Assembly (NCBI GenBank): GCA_947095535.1
Contig: OX352774.1
Coordinates: 75,826,416-75,890,415, forward strand
Length of the DNA stretch: 64,000 nucleotides
Reading direction: 5' to 3'
Source of the DNA: Poecilobothrus nobilitatus
Lineage: Eukaryota; Arthropoda; Insecta; Diptera; Dolichopodidae
Shown: piece by piece, positions 10,553 to 25,140 of the stretch
How positions within the stretch are numbered: position 1 is the first letter of the stretch
Layout of the letters: each line of letters begins with the position of its first letter
Position numbers and translations under genes: made by a program
Notes under the pieces: generated by a model
What the model saw: only the letters and a program-made list of their open reading frames with translations
Database searches by the model: none
Told to the model about the DNA's origin: nothing

Positions 10553-13500
10553 GTACTCGGAAAATACTTCAAAGCAACAATATAGAGAAAAATATCTAAG
10601 TACTTGCCGTAAAATTAAGCTTGGTCACAATATTATGTTAAACTTAGGAAATTATGGGGAATATTTAACTTCTATTATATAGATTAATCGAACAGGTTAA
10701 AGAATTGGAATGAAATTTTTTCCTAATATAGGTTCAGAGAAACATTATATAGCAAAAAGGATGATAAAATTCAAATATATCATTTAACATTGTATAGCGA
10801 ATAGACAAACAAACACGCTTAGTTTCTAATTTATAAAATCCGTTTGAAAAAATTATATTTTAATTAAATATATTTCAACCTAAATAATTTTATAACCATA
10901 TTTTAAAGAAAAGAAAAAGCAAAATAAACCATACGAAAGTGCTTTAAAAATAATAAATATAAAGCAGCGGCTTTATAAAAACTGTTTAATTTAAAAGGTC
11001 ATCATTTTAACGCTTAATAAAAATGAAACAAATCAAGTTTTTGAAAGTGTAAAAATATTTTCAACTACTAAAGTGAAAAAAAAACTCTTTTATGTGCAAT
11101 CTGCAGTTTGCAATTTTAATTTCCCATATGTGTATCGTATGTATAATGAATGTAATGTTTCTTGTTCTCTTTACCTTGATTTTTTTTCTTGGTTGGCGGT
11201 ACATGTTTTAAATTTGTTTTTTATGGGTAGTAACACTTTTTAATACCTAATTCTTTTTATTCATAAAATAAAAAATTTTAAATAATTGTTAACTTTCTTG
11301 ACTTCTAGGTTATTTTTATTTAATTTTTAGACCTAATTTAAAAAAAAAAAAAAATTTTTAAATGTCAATAGGTACTTATGGAATTTACACTACAATTGCT
11401 AGGTTTAAAACATAACTAAATTAACTAAAGCTAAATGGTACAAACCCGACATTTAAATGCTAAATTACCTGCAAAATTTTTTAACTTAAGCTAAATATAG
11501 ATACAGCTTTTTACCAATATTATAAATATGTACCAAATTGTTACCACACATATCGAAATTGTTGCTACATTAGATGCCATTTTGTCTTTATTTGTGTACC
11601 ATATCAATAATAAGTATAAAATCTAAAAGAATTGTATATGTTTTTAAAATAAATTTGTGCAGTTCACTTAAAATAATTAAATATTTTTCCATTAATAACC
11701 TAAAAAATATAAAATGTATACAATTAATTTATTTGTTTGGAATTTTCTAATTTGACATTTGTAACTAAGTACGGTAAACATTTACATAGGTATAAGTATA
11801 TTAACAAAATAATGTCAAACTCGTATTGATATTTTTGATTAGTGACTCAAGTTAATTTAGCGGTACATTTAAATGAGTTCATTTGTAAACAGGTTACATG
11901 ACTCTTGCTTGCGTACATTTGTAATTAAAATAAATTAGGTGATTAGTTTTAAATACATTTTCAATTTTCGTACTCGCCTCAGTCCCATTGTGTACGTATG
12001 GCGGGGTTATTACTGTACTTAGTTGAGCATTAAAATGGTAAATGTACATTCAAAATTAGTGTGAAACAATCAATAATTTGATAAACCTGTTAGAATTTAA
12101 TTTTTTTTTTCATTAATATGTAAAAAAAACTAACGGAATATTAAAATTTTCCAATTTTATCAAATTTTGGTAAAGCAGGTTTTTTTAAACAATAGTTACG
12201 TGAAATACCAATTTTGTTAAAATATGTAAAAGTACCTGTACAAAAAAAAATTGTTGCCGTTGAAATACATATGTAATTGTGTAAAAACAATAATGAAGAG
12301 GCATTTTATAGTAGGTTAGAAATTCAGGGTTATTCGCTTTGTCCAGAATAATAAAATACATATACATATGTACATATGTTGCTAGATGTTGGTAGATTGC
12401 AAGATAGGCTATCTTAGATAGTCCAAACGCTCTCAAAAACTAGGGGCATTAATCAGTTTAGTTCTTTAACAGTTATTTTTAGACAAAATAAGCCCAACTT
12501 TTTTAATTTTTGTCAATATATGTAGGTTTAAATAAACAACCAATTAACAGCGAGAAACATAGGTAATTTTTACTATAATACTTTTCTTATTCGTGTATTC
12601 TTATTCTTTTATTTCATAAAACATACTTTTATTTAATAAGAAAATATCATTTAGTATACATTATTTGGCTGCAATGACAGAACGCCATAGGAAATAAAAT
12701 CCACAGGCGTTAATTAATTTTGGAATTGGAATTAAAGAGAAATCTCCCCGGGTGAGAGAAAAAAAGATTTTTTCTTTACAATTCAATTTAGTTTTATGTT
12801 AGCCGGCTAATTTGTTCCGCAACCATTTTTTTACCATCATTTATATATGTTTCTGATAAAAAAAAATTGAGCCGCAACCGAAAATGTATATCTGTTTTTC
12901 AACTGAAATATCGCGAGAATATAAAAAAACGCTTACGTAAAGAATAAGAAAAGTTTTCTTTTGGCTGTTATTTCACTAAAATTGGATAAGTGGTTTTTTT
13001 TCAAATCGGTAGTTTCGTATGTAGGAAAATAAAGCTATTAAATTTATAGAAATGCATAATTTTTCCATTTTGTTTTTAGCATGAAAAAAGAATTTTTTAG
13101 GTATAGATAAGTTGATAAAAAATAAATTTTAATCTAAAATGTCAATGAAATATATTGTAGAACGTTGTTTGAATTTGTTCCTGTGGTGAACCTACAAATA
13201 ATAGTTATTGCAAAATTTTTTCAGTTCCTTCAAATATTTTATTGCAAAATAATAAAAATATTTATGATAAACTTTCACTTAACAAACAGAATAAAAACGT
13301 CTCAAAATTATGTTAGACCAAAGATTATAGTTATATAGAGTGATTCGCAAGTAAGTGCCTTGACACATATCATCCTGTAGAAAATACCGTGAGGACAAAA
13401 TTTTTGTTTGGGAGATAAGTTATGGGTCCAAAAGTTTAATAACTATAAGATATTACAGAAGATTTGGGGCTGTTTTCTTCGTTTTGATTAAAATACCCAT

Positions 13501-16500
13501 AACTTCTGTTCCGAACAAGATTTTTGCATTCTGAAAAAAGATTTTGATTTGAAGAAAATAGCTTCCTTAAATGTATTAGTCTTAAATCTTTATTTTTTGT
13601 AGGTTTTTCCCTAAAATGTTTTAAAGTTAAAAATTTTGAATTTTTTAAATATTTTTTAGAAAAAAATATCATTTCGACAATCACTTAATTCAAAAAAAAT
13701 GTTAGGTGTTAAAATATTCTAATAGTTTCTTGTCAAACTTTACGATGCGTTGAATTATATTTTACCGTTCAGGAGATCAGCCGAAAAATAAACTACTTAT
13801 AACTCAACTTCTCATACTAAAAAAATGGTAAGTATTATATAATATTGTTATATATTATATTTTAAAAAATTGTAATTCTAGCTAACTATAACGTGTTTTA
13901 ACAAAATTTGATAAAATTTGAGAAATTTAATATTTCATTTTTACATATTAATGAAAAAAAAAATTAAATTTAAACAGGTTTATAAAACTGCTTCTTCACA
14001 CTAAAATTTAATACATATTTAACCACATACATACATTATTTTAGTGCAAAAAATTATTTCATTTAATGCTCAGAGTAATTTTTCTACTGCACATTTTTTT
14101 CAGTTCAGTTAAATCATACCCTTAGGTCTTAATTTACATAGTTGCGATGCGGTTTAAACAGGACAAATGGTCATCAATGAAAATACATTAATGCATTTAT
14201 AATTTAATACTATTACAAATTTTTCCTGTTATGTCATGTAAAGAGAAATGATCCTTGGGTTCTATTTTTATGTCAATAATTATAAATAGTTACAAATATT
14301 TGGCCCTGTCAAAAACACTTGGTAACATTTATAAATATTTTTTGAGGGCGTTTATCGGTTCAGGCATATTAAATTGTTGTACACACACTAAATATGATGT
14401 CAAAAAATTAATATGAAACCAACCATAAATATTATTATGTAATACATACATTATACATATATACTACATACCTACATACATCTAATAGTTTATTCGGCCA
14501 AAAAAAAAATTCTTATTTAAAATTTTTATTTTTTTTATTCTATACATATATTTACCATTGCTATTCTAACTAACAACGTTTTTCTTTTCCATTTCTTTCG
14601 AATTCAGCATTTAAAAAATATTTTGAAATATTTGGTAATTCGATTTAATGAAATGCTTATTGATAAAAAAAATTATTATGAAATTTTTAAAATAAAGCAT
14701 TCTTAGTCTTAACTAAATTTAATTTCAAATATACTGGCCTTTACTTGCACATGTTATAATATTTCGAAATAAATTTAAATAAGAAACTATCACACAATAA
14801 ATGTTGCATTCGTATTTATGGTTAGAAATATGACACTTGGAAATGAAAAGTGTGTATGACTGTGTCAACTATAGGGTACGTATATAATAATCTATGATGT
14901 TTCCATAAAATTTAATAATTTTTTTAAAAAATTTCAAATGTCTATAGTTTAATTAAGTACCAAGATATGATAATATAAAATGTGCAATTGTATGACAACT
15001 ACTCGAACATATTGTGTTAGACAAACAAAATTTTGCAGATGTCGTTGATATAAAACGTTTTTTATTTTTTGTAAATTTCAAATTTGCAGCTTAATTAGTC
15101 TTAGCTAAAATTTCAGCATAATTGCGTTGTACAATTTTAACACTAAAGATAGCATTTATATAAAATTGAAATGGTAAAATTTTCAAAATCCTAGTTTCAT
15201 TATTTTTTCAGTTATTATAAGGACGAACGGTCAGATGGGCGTACATCTAGTTAAATAAATTCAAAATTCAATGCCGATTCCTAAGCAAGACCAATGTATA
15301 ATGTATACTTTAAATTTTCCATATCAATATGATCTTTTTTATAGAGTATTTTTCCTTTTTAGTTCAGAGCCAAAACTGTCAAAAAAAAATTTGTGGTTCT
15401 TTTTTCACTCTGAATGATCAGAGTTTATCTTTTGTGTTTCTTTTTTCATTCAGAGTGCGCTCAGAGTATGGTCTAACTAAATATTTGATTTTCATTTACA
15501 GATATCGTAGAGCATTTGAATTTAATTGTCAAAAATTTTTTTTTTTTATAAGATTTGACACTTTTGACAGGTTAAAGCTGTATTGTGTTTCAAAATTATT
15601 TCGGAGCCTTTAGAGATAAAATATTTTTAATCGGTTCAGAACATGCTCTATGTATTCGATATCTGTTCAGAGTACAAATCTGAGCTATAAAAGAAAAACA
15701 TCCATAATGTTACAACCGTAATGGAAAATGTATTATACCCTTACGGGTGCACAAAATAAAAAGTTAAAAAAGAAATTTAACAAATTGTACAACACATCAA
15801 AATGAACCCTAATAATGTTGTGCGTTATCAACAAAATTTCTTATGAAATTTGTTGTCCTTAACCAACGAAATTTCAAAAATTAAAAAAAAAAAAAGATTT
15901 TTGATATTATGAAGTGATTTTGAAGAGGTTATTGGAATGAAATACGATAAAAAAAAGTTATTGGAATTTAAAAACATATTGTATTTTTATATTATCTAGA
16001 TTCTAGGTGGTCTAGTTCTGAGGGATGATCTGTAACCTGAAAATATTTATAATATAGTGTGAAAATTTATATTATACAATATTGATGACAAAAATTACCT
16101 GCTTTAATTTTTAAGAAATAATTTGTAATCGATTTTTGCGTAAAAAAATTGTTTTGTAGTAATTTTTAAAAACTGTATGTTCTAAGTAAAAGATTTGAAT
16201 GGTTTTGATGGTTCTTCTGGTTCTAAGTAAAAGATTACAATTTTTGAATCTTCTTCTACCTATTATAGGTAGAATATTTTTTTATTGGAGCTGTACCAAA
16301 CCAAATAAAAGAAACAATGACAAACATATATATTAAAAAAAAAGTATACAAAATACATTAATGTTCAACCGCTACCTTACAGTATGTAAATCGTTTTCAG
16401 TATTTGTCAATTATCAATTTAAATAGTATGACTTTCCTTGAAATTTAAACTTCATATCTTCTACTAGATTAGTATTAGTATCATTTTATTTTAAATTCTT

Positions 16501-16593
16501 CATTGTTTATCACTTTGCATTTAATTTATTGAAGACTTAAACTTTATTTTTTATATCAAAAATTTTTAGCATTATATTAATAATTCGCTATGG
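10553..16593. other. Long AT-rich non-coding stretch
   Basis: No supported gene over 6 kb. The segment 13328-13820 is somewhat more complex and may be an unrecognised old repeat. A TTAGCCGGCTAA palindrome lies near 12800. Around 15404-15460 CACTCTGAATGA and its reverse TCATTCAGAGTG form a possible stem among several CAGAG words. Confidence 0.55.
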
Positions 16594-16791
16594 CGGCTCG
16601 GTGATCCAATGGATAAGAGTGTACACTGATGAGTAAAATTCGCTGAAAACACTGATGGAGTGTGGGATTGAATCCCACACATGTCATAAGAATAATTCCC
16701 CCTTAGGACATTTAAAACCACACCACCAAACGAAAGGCTGTATAATTTCCTTGTCAATGTTATGTGGCAGGGGAATAAACTCAAAAAAAAA
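16594..16791 (+). mobile_element. tRNA-headed SINE, family A
   Basis: The head begins CGGCTCGGTGATCCAATGGA (box A region), followed by a box B with its TpsiC-arm-like stem GTGTGGGATTGAATCCCAC. A body containing TAATTCCCCCTTAGGACAT and a run of nine A at the 3' end (16783-16791) complete it. Head and body match copies at 49503 (+) and 31803-31690 (-). The A-tail and shared non-tRNA body identify a SINE retroposed by LINE machinery and not a tRNA gene. This copy is diverged in box A. Confidence 0.8.
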
Positions 16792-18274
16792 TAATCCGTT
16801 TTTATTGTGATTTAAATTTAATGAAAATTAGACTAAGACCATTAAAACATTTACAAATATTTATTTTTTTTCTAAGTGCATATAAAATGATAAACAGTGT
16901 AGGAAAAGTTTCGAAAAAAAAAACCTAAACCAAACAAGAACGTGATCAGGAAAATTCAATATCCTGTATTTGTTTTTATTTTGCTATTTTAGTTCCTGTA
17001 TTTATTTTAACTTTTTTTTTTATTTGCAATTCCGTTGTTTTTTTTTTTTTTTTCAACTTACTTCCTTGTACAATTACTATGTATATATTGTAGAATGTTG
17101 TAAAAAAAAGTATTTGTAACAATGTATATATGAATATATGTATGTACATAATATATTCATATAGTCATGCAATTTTTATATTTAGTATAATAAAATATGT
17201 AAATAACTTTTGGTTTGGTTCGGCTCTACATAAAAAAGACAATATTTAAAAGAAACTATTTAACCACTATGGCAATTTTTATATCTTGAATATATAATGA
17301 ACTGATCATTATTAAGAATTGTACAAAGTACTTTAAATATTGATTCAATGGTAGTAACTAGTATGCACATATATTAAAGTTATAGTATAATTGTTGAAAA
17401 TTTGTATACTCTGAGGATTTACTGTTAATTTTTATTTTTTGTTTTTTTATTGCTTTAAAATTAAAACAATAATACGGTTTTGGTTTTTTTGGAAGTAAAT
17501 CACAGTCATTATAAATACAAAGAATTTTTTTATTCCTGAACACTTGAGAATATAAATAAAATTCTTTTATGGTTTTTTAAATTTTTGTTTTTTTTTTATT
17601 GAACGTCAAAGAAACGATATGTAGGTATGTATCTATAGTTGTTATAATATGGTATAAAATTTGCTGATATTTTAATCTGTTTTTATACTTAATATCGATG
17701 CAGCACTGAAAAGTGGTAAAATATTCAAGTGAATTGTATAATGGGTAATGGGCCAATGGGAGGATTGATAACCGGGATAAATATAAATTTTTTTTCGAAT
17801 TATTTGTTTTATATTAAATGGCTATTATCATTATAGTCATTATAATGATATTATTTTTGGTTATTTTTGGTATTGTAAACCAAATTTGCATTTATATTTT
17901 TGTTTAAATAAAAATTTTATATTCAGCACTGAGAAATAGCGTCTAAAAATAAAAAATAAAATAACATATAAAATATTCTTCTTTATTCTCGCAATGAAAA
18001 AAACACCTTCAAATTTTGGTGAAAAAAGATCTAATTATGAATGAAATAACATATAATTAATATTGAAAATCTAAATTAAATCTAATATTAAAAAAAAAAA
18101 AATTAAAAGAAAAATGAAACAAGACAGAATGTAAACCAACGGTTTTTAAAAGCGCACATTTCTAAAAGATAACACAATCTGTTTAGAATTGTGATTTGCA
18201 ACAAAATTTGAAAATTTTCATATAATAACACTATATGTGAAAATAGGACTTTTTTGCAATTTTGAAGAGTTGTA
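16792..18274. other. AT-rich non-coding stretch
   Basis: No gene. A short near-perfect palindrome, TATCATTATA / TATAATGATA with a 5-base spacer, lies at 17826-17850. Confidence 0.6.
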
Positions 18275-18830
18275 AGTCCGTAACCCTATATAACTAAGAA
18301 AAATCATTAACACACGTAAAAATATATTACTGGAGCTTTCATTTTTATGTCTTGCCGAAGAAAAATGTGTACGGGTGCCTAAATTACAGGTACGTATTTA
18401 AAAATAGCAAATTTTAAATTTTTGAGCTTTAATAGCTCATAAACAGGGGGTGATCCAAAAAAAATTTCTGAGGAAACTTATACTAATTCTAAAAATTCTT
18501 TCTTCTCTCAAAATTTCAAGTCCATATCTAGACGAGTGCCGGAGGTAGTAGAAGGTAGAAATATCAGGCAAAATTTCGTTTTCACATATTGGTAAATTTA
18601 AATACTTTATTTAAAAGAATTTATAATTATATAATATATAATTATATAATTATAAACGCAGTATCTGCGTTACAAGGCAGAGGTAAAATAAATTCCTGTC
18701 GAATGGTGTTTTCAAATTGAAAAAATGTTAAACAGAACTTGAGATTAACACATTCAAAAATAGAACTTTTACAAATTTGACTGTAGCTTCTCAATGAGTG
18801 GGGCTACATATGGAAGTTGTTCTACAACCA
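18275..18830 (-). repeat. Dispersed non-coding repeat, old diverged copy 3
   Basis: Aligned by eye with the middle of copy 2 (38731-40096) in the same orientation. Shared stretches include TTACAGGT, TTTAAAAATAG, AGCTC, TAAAC, GGGGGTGAT with CAAAAAAAATTTCTGA, then AAAATTTCAA and, further on, the GGGGCTACA line at about 18800. Divergence is heavy, so this insertion is much older than copies 1 and 2. Strand is given relative to copy 1. Confidence 0.6.
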
Positions 18831-21800
18831 TAATATTTTCTTAAAAGAACCGTTACCTTGAATTTGTGGAATTCAAAATGTTTTACTGTGTCTTTTGGAA
18901 ATTTCAAAAACCAAAATCTGTGGATTAAAAAAATCTTGAAAAAATATTTTTAAATATAATGTACGTATTAATTTTTAAAGTCATTCAATTTTCAATTCTT
19001 CCTTTGTAAAAATGTTTAGAAAATTATATAATTATTCGTGATTCAGATATAATAAAAATAAACCGGGCGAAAGACATTTATAAAATTTGTTAGAGTGCAT
19101 AATAAACCTGCTAAATAAATTATTGAAACTCTGATTCTCTAATCAAAATCTAAAACCCCAACTATTTAATTTTACTTACAAAAATATGTACATATTAATT
19201 ATATTAAAACTTTAGTACATAAGGATTTATACGTAAAGAAAATTAAATGTATTATACAAATAATATTAATTTAATTAAAACCCCAAAAAAATAAAAATAA
19301 TTTTTACCTATATGTATATCCTTTACTTAAGCACATAATGTTATAATATTATGCACAACCCTATTAAAACAATTTTTGTCACCTTACTTTTAATCTAGCT
19401 GTCCAGAAAATTTCTAGTTTCCAGAAAATATTATGAATTAACTTAACCTAACTCTTTAACATTACCTTAATTCATGCCTCCGAACATCATCTTTAACAAT
19501 AATAAACGTTAACCGAAACTTAATAAACGTTAACCGGTAAACTTAATTTTTCGTCATCGGCTACTTTTTTGTAAAGGTTGAGAAAAATCGGACATGCGAG
19601 CTAATTAAAATTTTATTCAGAAAAAACTTTGAAAATATTTTTTTCCCAGGTTTTTGGTGTATTATGAAACTTATCTTACAATTTGATTTCTTATAGTAAC
19701 AAGACTTATCATAACTATCATAACACAACTATTGACTTCATCATGTTATTGTACCACTCTTACTACCAGATGAAACAAGCAAAAAAAAAAAACGATTCAA
19801 AATTGTTCTGGTGTTATACTATCCAGTCTTTTTATTGTTTTTGTTAATTTACTTATTAGAAATAACCGTACCCACATATTTTTAATTCATGTTTATACCA
19901 AAAATGTAATCAGTGACTTGAATATAAAATGAATATTAAAAGGAACTTTTATTTTTTAAATTCTTAATTGGTTTATATTTACTGCAATCATAAATGAGCC
20001 AATCATATTCATCTGTTGGGAAATATTGAAAGTGTTTTTGAGAAATAATCTGACAAATAAACATAAAAAAAAATAATAGAAAAAGTTATTAAAAAACGTG
20101 ACAAAAATTATAATTTTTTATTAAAACTAAATTTAAATATTATTTTTATTGTATATGTCTTAAATTGCAGAACATATTTTTAAAAGTATGCAAAAATCGA
20201 TAAAGACAAATATCCTGCCATGGTAAATTTTGAATGGGCTGGTCATATACAGTGTATGCCAAATTTCCACATTAAGAAAAAGGTAGTCAAATGAAAAATA
20301 GATAGAAAAAAACTAGTAGAAAAACCAAGAAATCGAAAGATCAAAGTAATCGAGCATTGAAATTGTTAAAATCGATGTAGCTATTTTCAAGTAGTGGTAT
20401 AAATAGATAAAGACAAGTACTTATAGAGCATTGCTTCATAAATCACAATTTATTATCGTAATGTGGAGGATATTTTTTTATTAAAACTTGAAAAACAAAA
20501 AACAAAGAAATTCTTTACTAATATACATATTTGGAAATAGATTTAAGACCCGATAAGATAACACCACCAGAGAACAATTTAGATGACCGGTAAATTACAA
20601 AAAAGCGCCTATATTACTCAGAAAGTTATAAGCTCAGCTTTTATAATACTGCGAATCAACTTAAAAGAGAACTAAAATAGCCTGACAAATATCCTATACC
20701 GAAAAGTAGAAGTAGAAAAAAATCCTGACAGAATTAAATAAAGAAGAATCAGGATGAAGGAGGACTGCAGGAGAAAGTTTAATATAATTATTTCCATTAA
20801 AAAGAATCACCGGAACCAGATTGTATTCTATCAGTCATACTTCAAAAAAGTACTGATAGCACTCTAACTGGCGGATATATGTATATATGTGTGTTCAAAG
20901 GATATTGATAACATTTTTTCTGGTATTTAATTTCAAATTTCATACTTAGGATAATGTAATATTACTAAGCCATAGGACATTATAGGTTGAATAACATTAA
21001 TTTATTCAGTAATAATTATATAATTTATTTTCTTTATATCAAATTTTGTTTACATCATTTTATAAGAAATATCACTTTTTCCGTAATTTCGTTCGTTCAC
21101 CGATATTCCCAACCCAGCGCTTTAAAGAGTTGTACCTGGTTGTACTTTAAAAGTAATAAAAAACTTTTCTCTTCTGCAGCACTTCTAAACGTTACATCGT
21201 AGGTATAATATTACGAACATTGGCAATGCTATATATTATAATTGAAAAGTTTATTCGATTTTATTATGTAATCTTCACAGTAAGATAACATTTTTTGAAT
21301 CCATAATTGGAATTATTTTCAAGCATCACTACCCTTATTTGCTAATAAAATGTATCCATGGTTCATTTTGTCAATAAGGCGCAAAAATTTATTGGTATTA
21401 TAATTGTACCAATTGTGGCATAAATTATATCTGAGGTGAATTAAAAATGAACCTGCTGTAAATACATGAAACGAAATATTTTAAATTTATTCTACAAGAA
21501 AATAAAATCGTTACGTTTTTAGTATAATTAAAATAAAAACTGAGCAAAAAAACACAAACATTTTTTTTCAAATGTTAGGTGCATTTTAAATTTGGGCACA
21601 ATATTTTCTGTGAAAAAGTTAGAAATCGATTTTTATAAATAGTATCGTTTACTATATTTATTATTTGCTTACATTAATTTTTATCTAATTTTTATCTAAT
21701 TATGTTTTATTGATTTTATTTTAATGCAGAGCCAAATTTTTTTTTGTTTTTGTTGTAACTTTTACGTGTTCAACCACAAGGGCAACAAGCTTTTGGAAAT

Positions 21801-22832
21801 ATTTTTCGCTTATGGCAGCAAAATAAAGTTTTATTATACCTTCAAGCAATATTTTCAAAATTTTAAATTAACAAATCCAAAATATTATTTTAAATTCAAT
21901 GAAATATCCCTAAGCTAAATTTTAATACATACATACATAGACATATTTTCATATTGATAATTTAATTTTTTTTAATATCGATAGTCACTGGATAAGGTAA
22001 TGTACATATGTTTATTTATTTTTGTTCAGACCATATCATATACCATAATTTCATATATTTCATGCTAATTCATTTATAATTTATTCCTTTTTATTATAAT
22101 ATAACATTAAAATAAAAATTTGATTTTTGTTTCAATAAATTTATTTATAAAATCTGAAAATAATTTTTAACCTGGACACCCTTAAAAAATAACCAAAATA
22201 AAAATCAAAACAACAGTTAAATTATGAAAAATGATTAATATTTCTTTCAGCTCCCTTTATTTTTTCTAGTGGATCGAATAGATTCGTAGCTAAAAAGAAA
22301 CAAAAAAAAGAGTTTATTTCCATCATCATTAATAAAATAGAAGGTAATTTCGCAGCACAAATAAAAAACGTCATTGTTGTTTTATACTTCGTTACCTTTT
22401 TTTAATAATAAATGACAGGTCTATATATGTACTTAACAACTACGTATATATATTGGTACAAACGAGTATATGTAAGTATGTACATACATATAATAAAAGA
22501 AAGAAATATCTTTTCACTTGTTTTTTGACATTTAAAATTTTGGACGGAGTTTTGAATATTTTTATACCTTAATGATTCAGTACTGTGGTACTGTACAAAT
22601 AATTGAAAATATTTTGATATAGGTATGTATGTTGTTTAGCATGGTCTCTGATTTGTTAGTTTGCAGATAGTTGTTGTTGTTGTTTAAACCGTTAAAGTTT
22701 TTATTAAGTTACAGTTATTAAAGGACCCTCCTCAGTGCCTAAATAAAATTTTTAAAATTAAGATAATATAGTTGTTATGGTAACCTAAAATTTAATGTAA
22801 AAAAACAATTTCTTAAAATATTTTTGGATATT
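18831..22832. other. Long AT-rich non-coding stretch
   Basis: No supported gene. AATAAACGTTAACCG is directly repeated at about 19500-19535. The part at 20520-20850 is less AT-rich but has no frame or family that I recognise. Confidence 0.55.
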
Positions 22833-22835
22833 ATT

Positions 22836-22995
22836 GGGTCGAAATGTCGAATGCATAAAACTGAGCTTGATCTAAAATCTCACATTTTAAAACAAAAATT
22901 TCTATTAAACTCGTAGTTTTTAATTAAAAAAAAAATGGGATTTATGTTTTAAAATGTGAGATTTGAGTTCAAGCTTAGTTTTATGCATTCGGCCC
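22836..22995. mobile_element. Fold-back MITE, 160 bp, 3-bp ATT duplication
   Basis: The left half GGGTCG...GAATGCATAAAACTGAGC...AAATCTCACATTTTAAAACA returns inverted in the right half (TGTTTTAAAATGTGAGATTT ... GCATTCGGCCC), leaving a short AT loop. The arms pair over about 50 bases; the left arm has an extra AAATGTCG. ATT lies on both sides (22833-22835 and 22996-22998), compatible with a 3-bp target duplication. If transcribed, it would give a long hairpin RNA. Confidence 0.75.
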
Positions 22996-22998
22996 ATT

Positions 22999-24679
22999 AA
23001 TCCTTAATCATTATTTAATATTTCACTTTAACTTGTTTTGAACAAAAAATAAATAAACATATGTATACATATGTATGTGTGCACATACACATAATATACC
23101 TTAATGTGTATGTGCAATATTTTGAAAGGTTTCTGAGATAATAATGATTAGTGTTTAGAGTTTTCTTCTGTAGGTTTCTTGACAAAAATTATATCTTTTT
23201 TCGGGTATAACATAAAAAGTAAATTTAAACTAAGTATGACATCAAAAGTTGATTATACCTTCTTGTGAAGTTTTTAAATAAATCAACTTCTGCCAGAAAA
23301 AAATACATTTTATTTTAGAAACTAAAATTTTTTATTATATTTAATCAAGAAGAGGGAACAAAATAAAAGTTTCATGCTTAAATTTTTTTAGTAAAAATAA
23401 TTTTTAATGCTTTAATTTTTAGTTTAAACAAATCCTAATAAAATTTTCATTTGCATCTTAATTCGTTTATTATTATGCTGGAAAATTGACAGTATAACAA
23501 ACATACAGGATACTTGCAACAAAATAAAATCTATATAAAATCGTATACATAATATGTATAACAATTTACACGCATATCAAAAATATGAAAATGCCAATAA
23601 TAATTAAAAAACAAATTTTTTTGTTAAAAAATATTTAATTAAGATGTATACACACTGCACAGTGTTCTCATACAATATGTATTACACATCAAATTGCTAT
23701 GGTTAATGTTTCCACATAACAGAGAAACAGTAAACTTTATCCGGCCGTTTATTTGATTTTTTTTCTTTTTTTGAGTAGTGATGCATATAAAAATTTTTTA
23801 TTTGCTTTTATTATTATTTACTTCCACCATTTTCCTTGAAAATAAGTACTGAATTGTGTTTAATTGTGTTTTATTTTCACAGATTATACAACACTTCAAT
23901 TTGATGCATCAACCAGTCATAAGTTGAATATTTTAATTTCCTGTTTTTTCTTTTGGTTTTTTATTTTTTGTTTTTAAAACAACAGTAAATAATAAAGAAT
24001 AAATATGTATGATAAAATTAAAACAATTCCGTTATTTTTTTTAATTCGTTGCCAACTATTTATGTATATGTTCAACCATCACTTTTTTGACTCCTGCTCA
24101 TTTTTAAAATAACACTTAAAATAAAGAATAATATACCGTTTATTATTAATTATATCTTCATTTACAGTAAATAATCTTTAGGATATGTCATATGAGTAGG
24201 CTGCAGAAACGTATGTTGGTTCTATATAATTTAATTATATATTTTACAAATTAATTGTATTTGTTATACAGCTACTATACTATTCCTTTACGCCAAACGA
24301 ACCTAATTTTACCGAAATTGTAGTTATAAAACTTGTCCGTGTAATTTCAGTTGAATGCATATATAATATCGATTATAAATATTACACCTACCTCAACTAG
24401 TTGCCTTAGCATCTTCTGACAAAATTTCACATACCTACGGTAATAAGTCACAGAGTTTTTCTCATATAAAAAACAGTAGTTGCATAGGAGCTATTGGAAC
24501 CCGCCTGTTCTTCTATTTAAATAGTAATACTGCCATTTATATTAAAATCAAATTGAATAAAATTGCAGAATCTTAGCACCATTATTTTTTAAATTATCGT
24601 TAAATTATTTTTTAAATTAACAAAAACGAATAAAGCTATCTCAATGAAATTTATATAGTAGGTTAATAATTACGAAAGG
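22999..24679. other. AT-rich stretch with TATG/TACA simple repeats
   Basis: There is no gene. Palindromic TACATATGTATG simple repeats lie near 23060-23100. Confidence 0.6.
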
Positions 24680-25140
24680 AAGGCGGGGATTGCATCTGGA
24701 CAAATTCGGTCCATGGGTTCGTATTCTGTAAGCTTCTGAATGATTCCGGAGCAAATGAAATTATCTTCAAAACTAACAAAGACAGAACCTTTAAATTTGG
24801 TACAAGAGTGTTCAGTTATGTTTTCCTTTCTTTAAAATTAAAAACTGACATTTGGAATGATTTGGACCATCTGTTCGGATTTTGGAAGCCCCCGAATGAG
24901 CCAAAGAGCAAACGAGCATAAAACCAAATAAAGATAGAACCTTTAAAATTGGTACAACAGTGTTCCGTAATGTTTCCTCTATGTTCCTGAAATTTGAGAT
25001 GAATTCGAATCACCACTCCAGATTCGGGTAGCTCATACACATAGTAGCTGATGATATCTTCGAAATTAATAAAGATAGAAACTTGAAATTTTATACAAGG
25101 GTGTTAAAGAATCCGTCTTTTACGTTCTTTAAATTCGTGT
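24680..25140. repeat. Degenerate tandem repeat, about 150-bp unit, three units
   Basis: Unit starts marked by AAAGA(C/T)AGAACCTTTAAA recur at 24778, 24930 and 25071 (periods 152 and 141), each followed by TTGGTACAA, A/GTGTTC and a TTCCT line. A partial earlier unit precedes 24778. The units are well diverged. It looks like an old tandem expansion of a dispersed non-coding repeat; the local frame at 24816-25040 is incidental. Confidence 0.65.

Noticed and set aside
24816..25040. 74-aa - strand frame as a protein
   Set aside because: It spans the boundary of tandem non-coding units and its reading frame is not kept between units.
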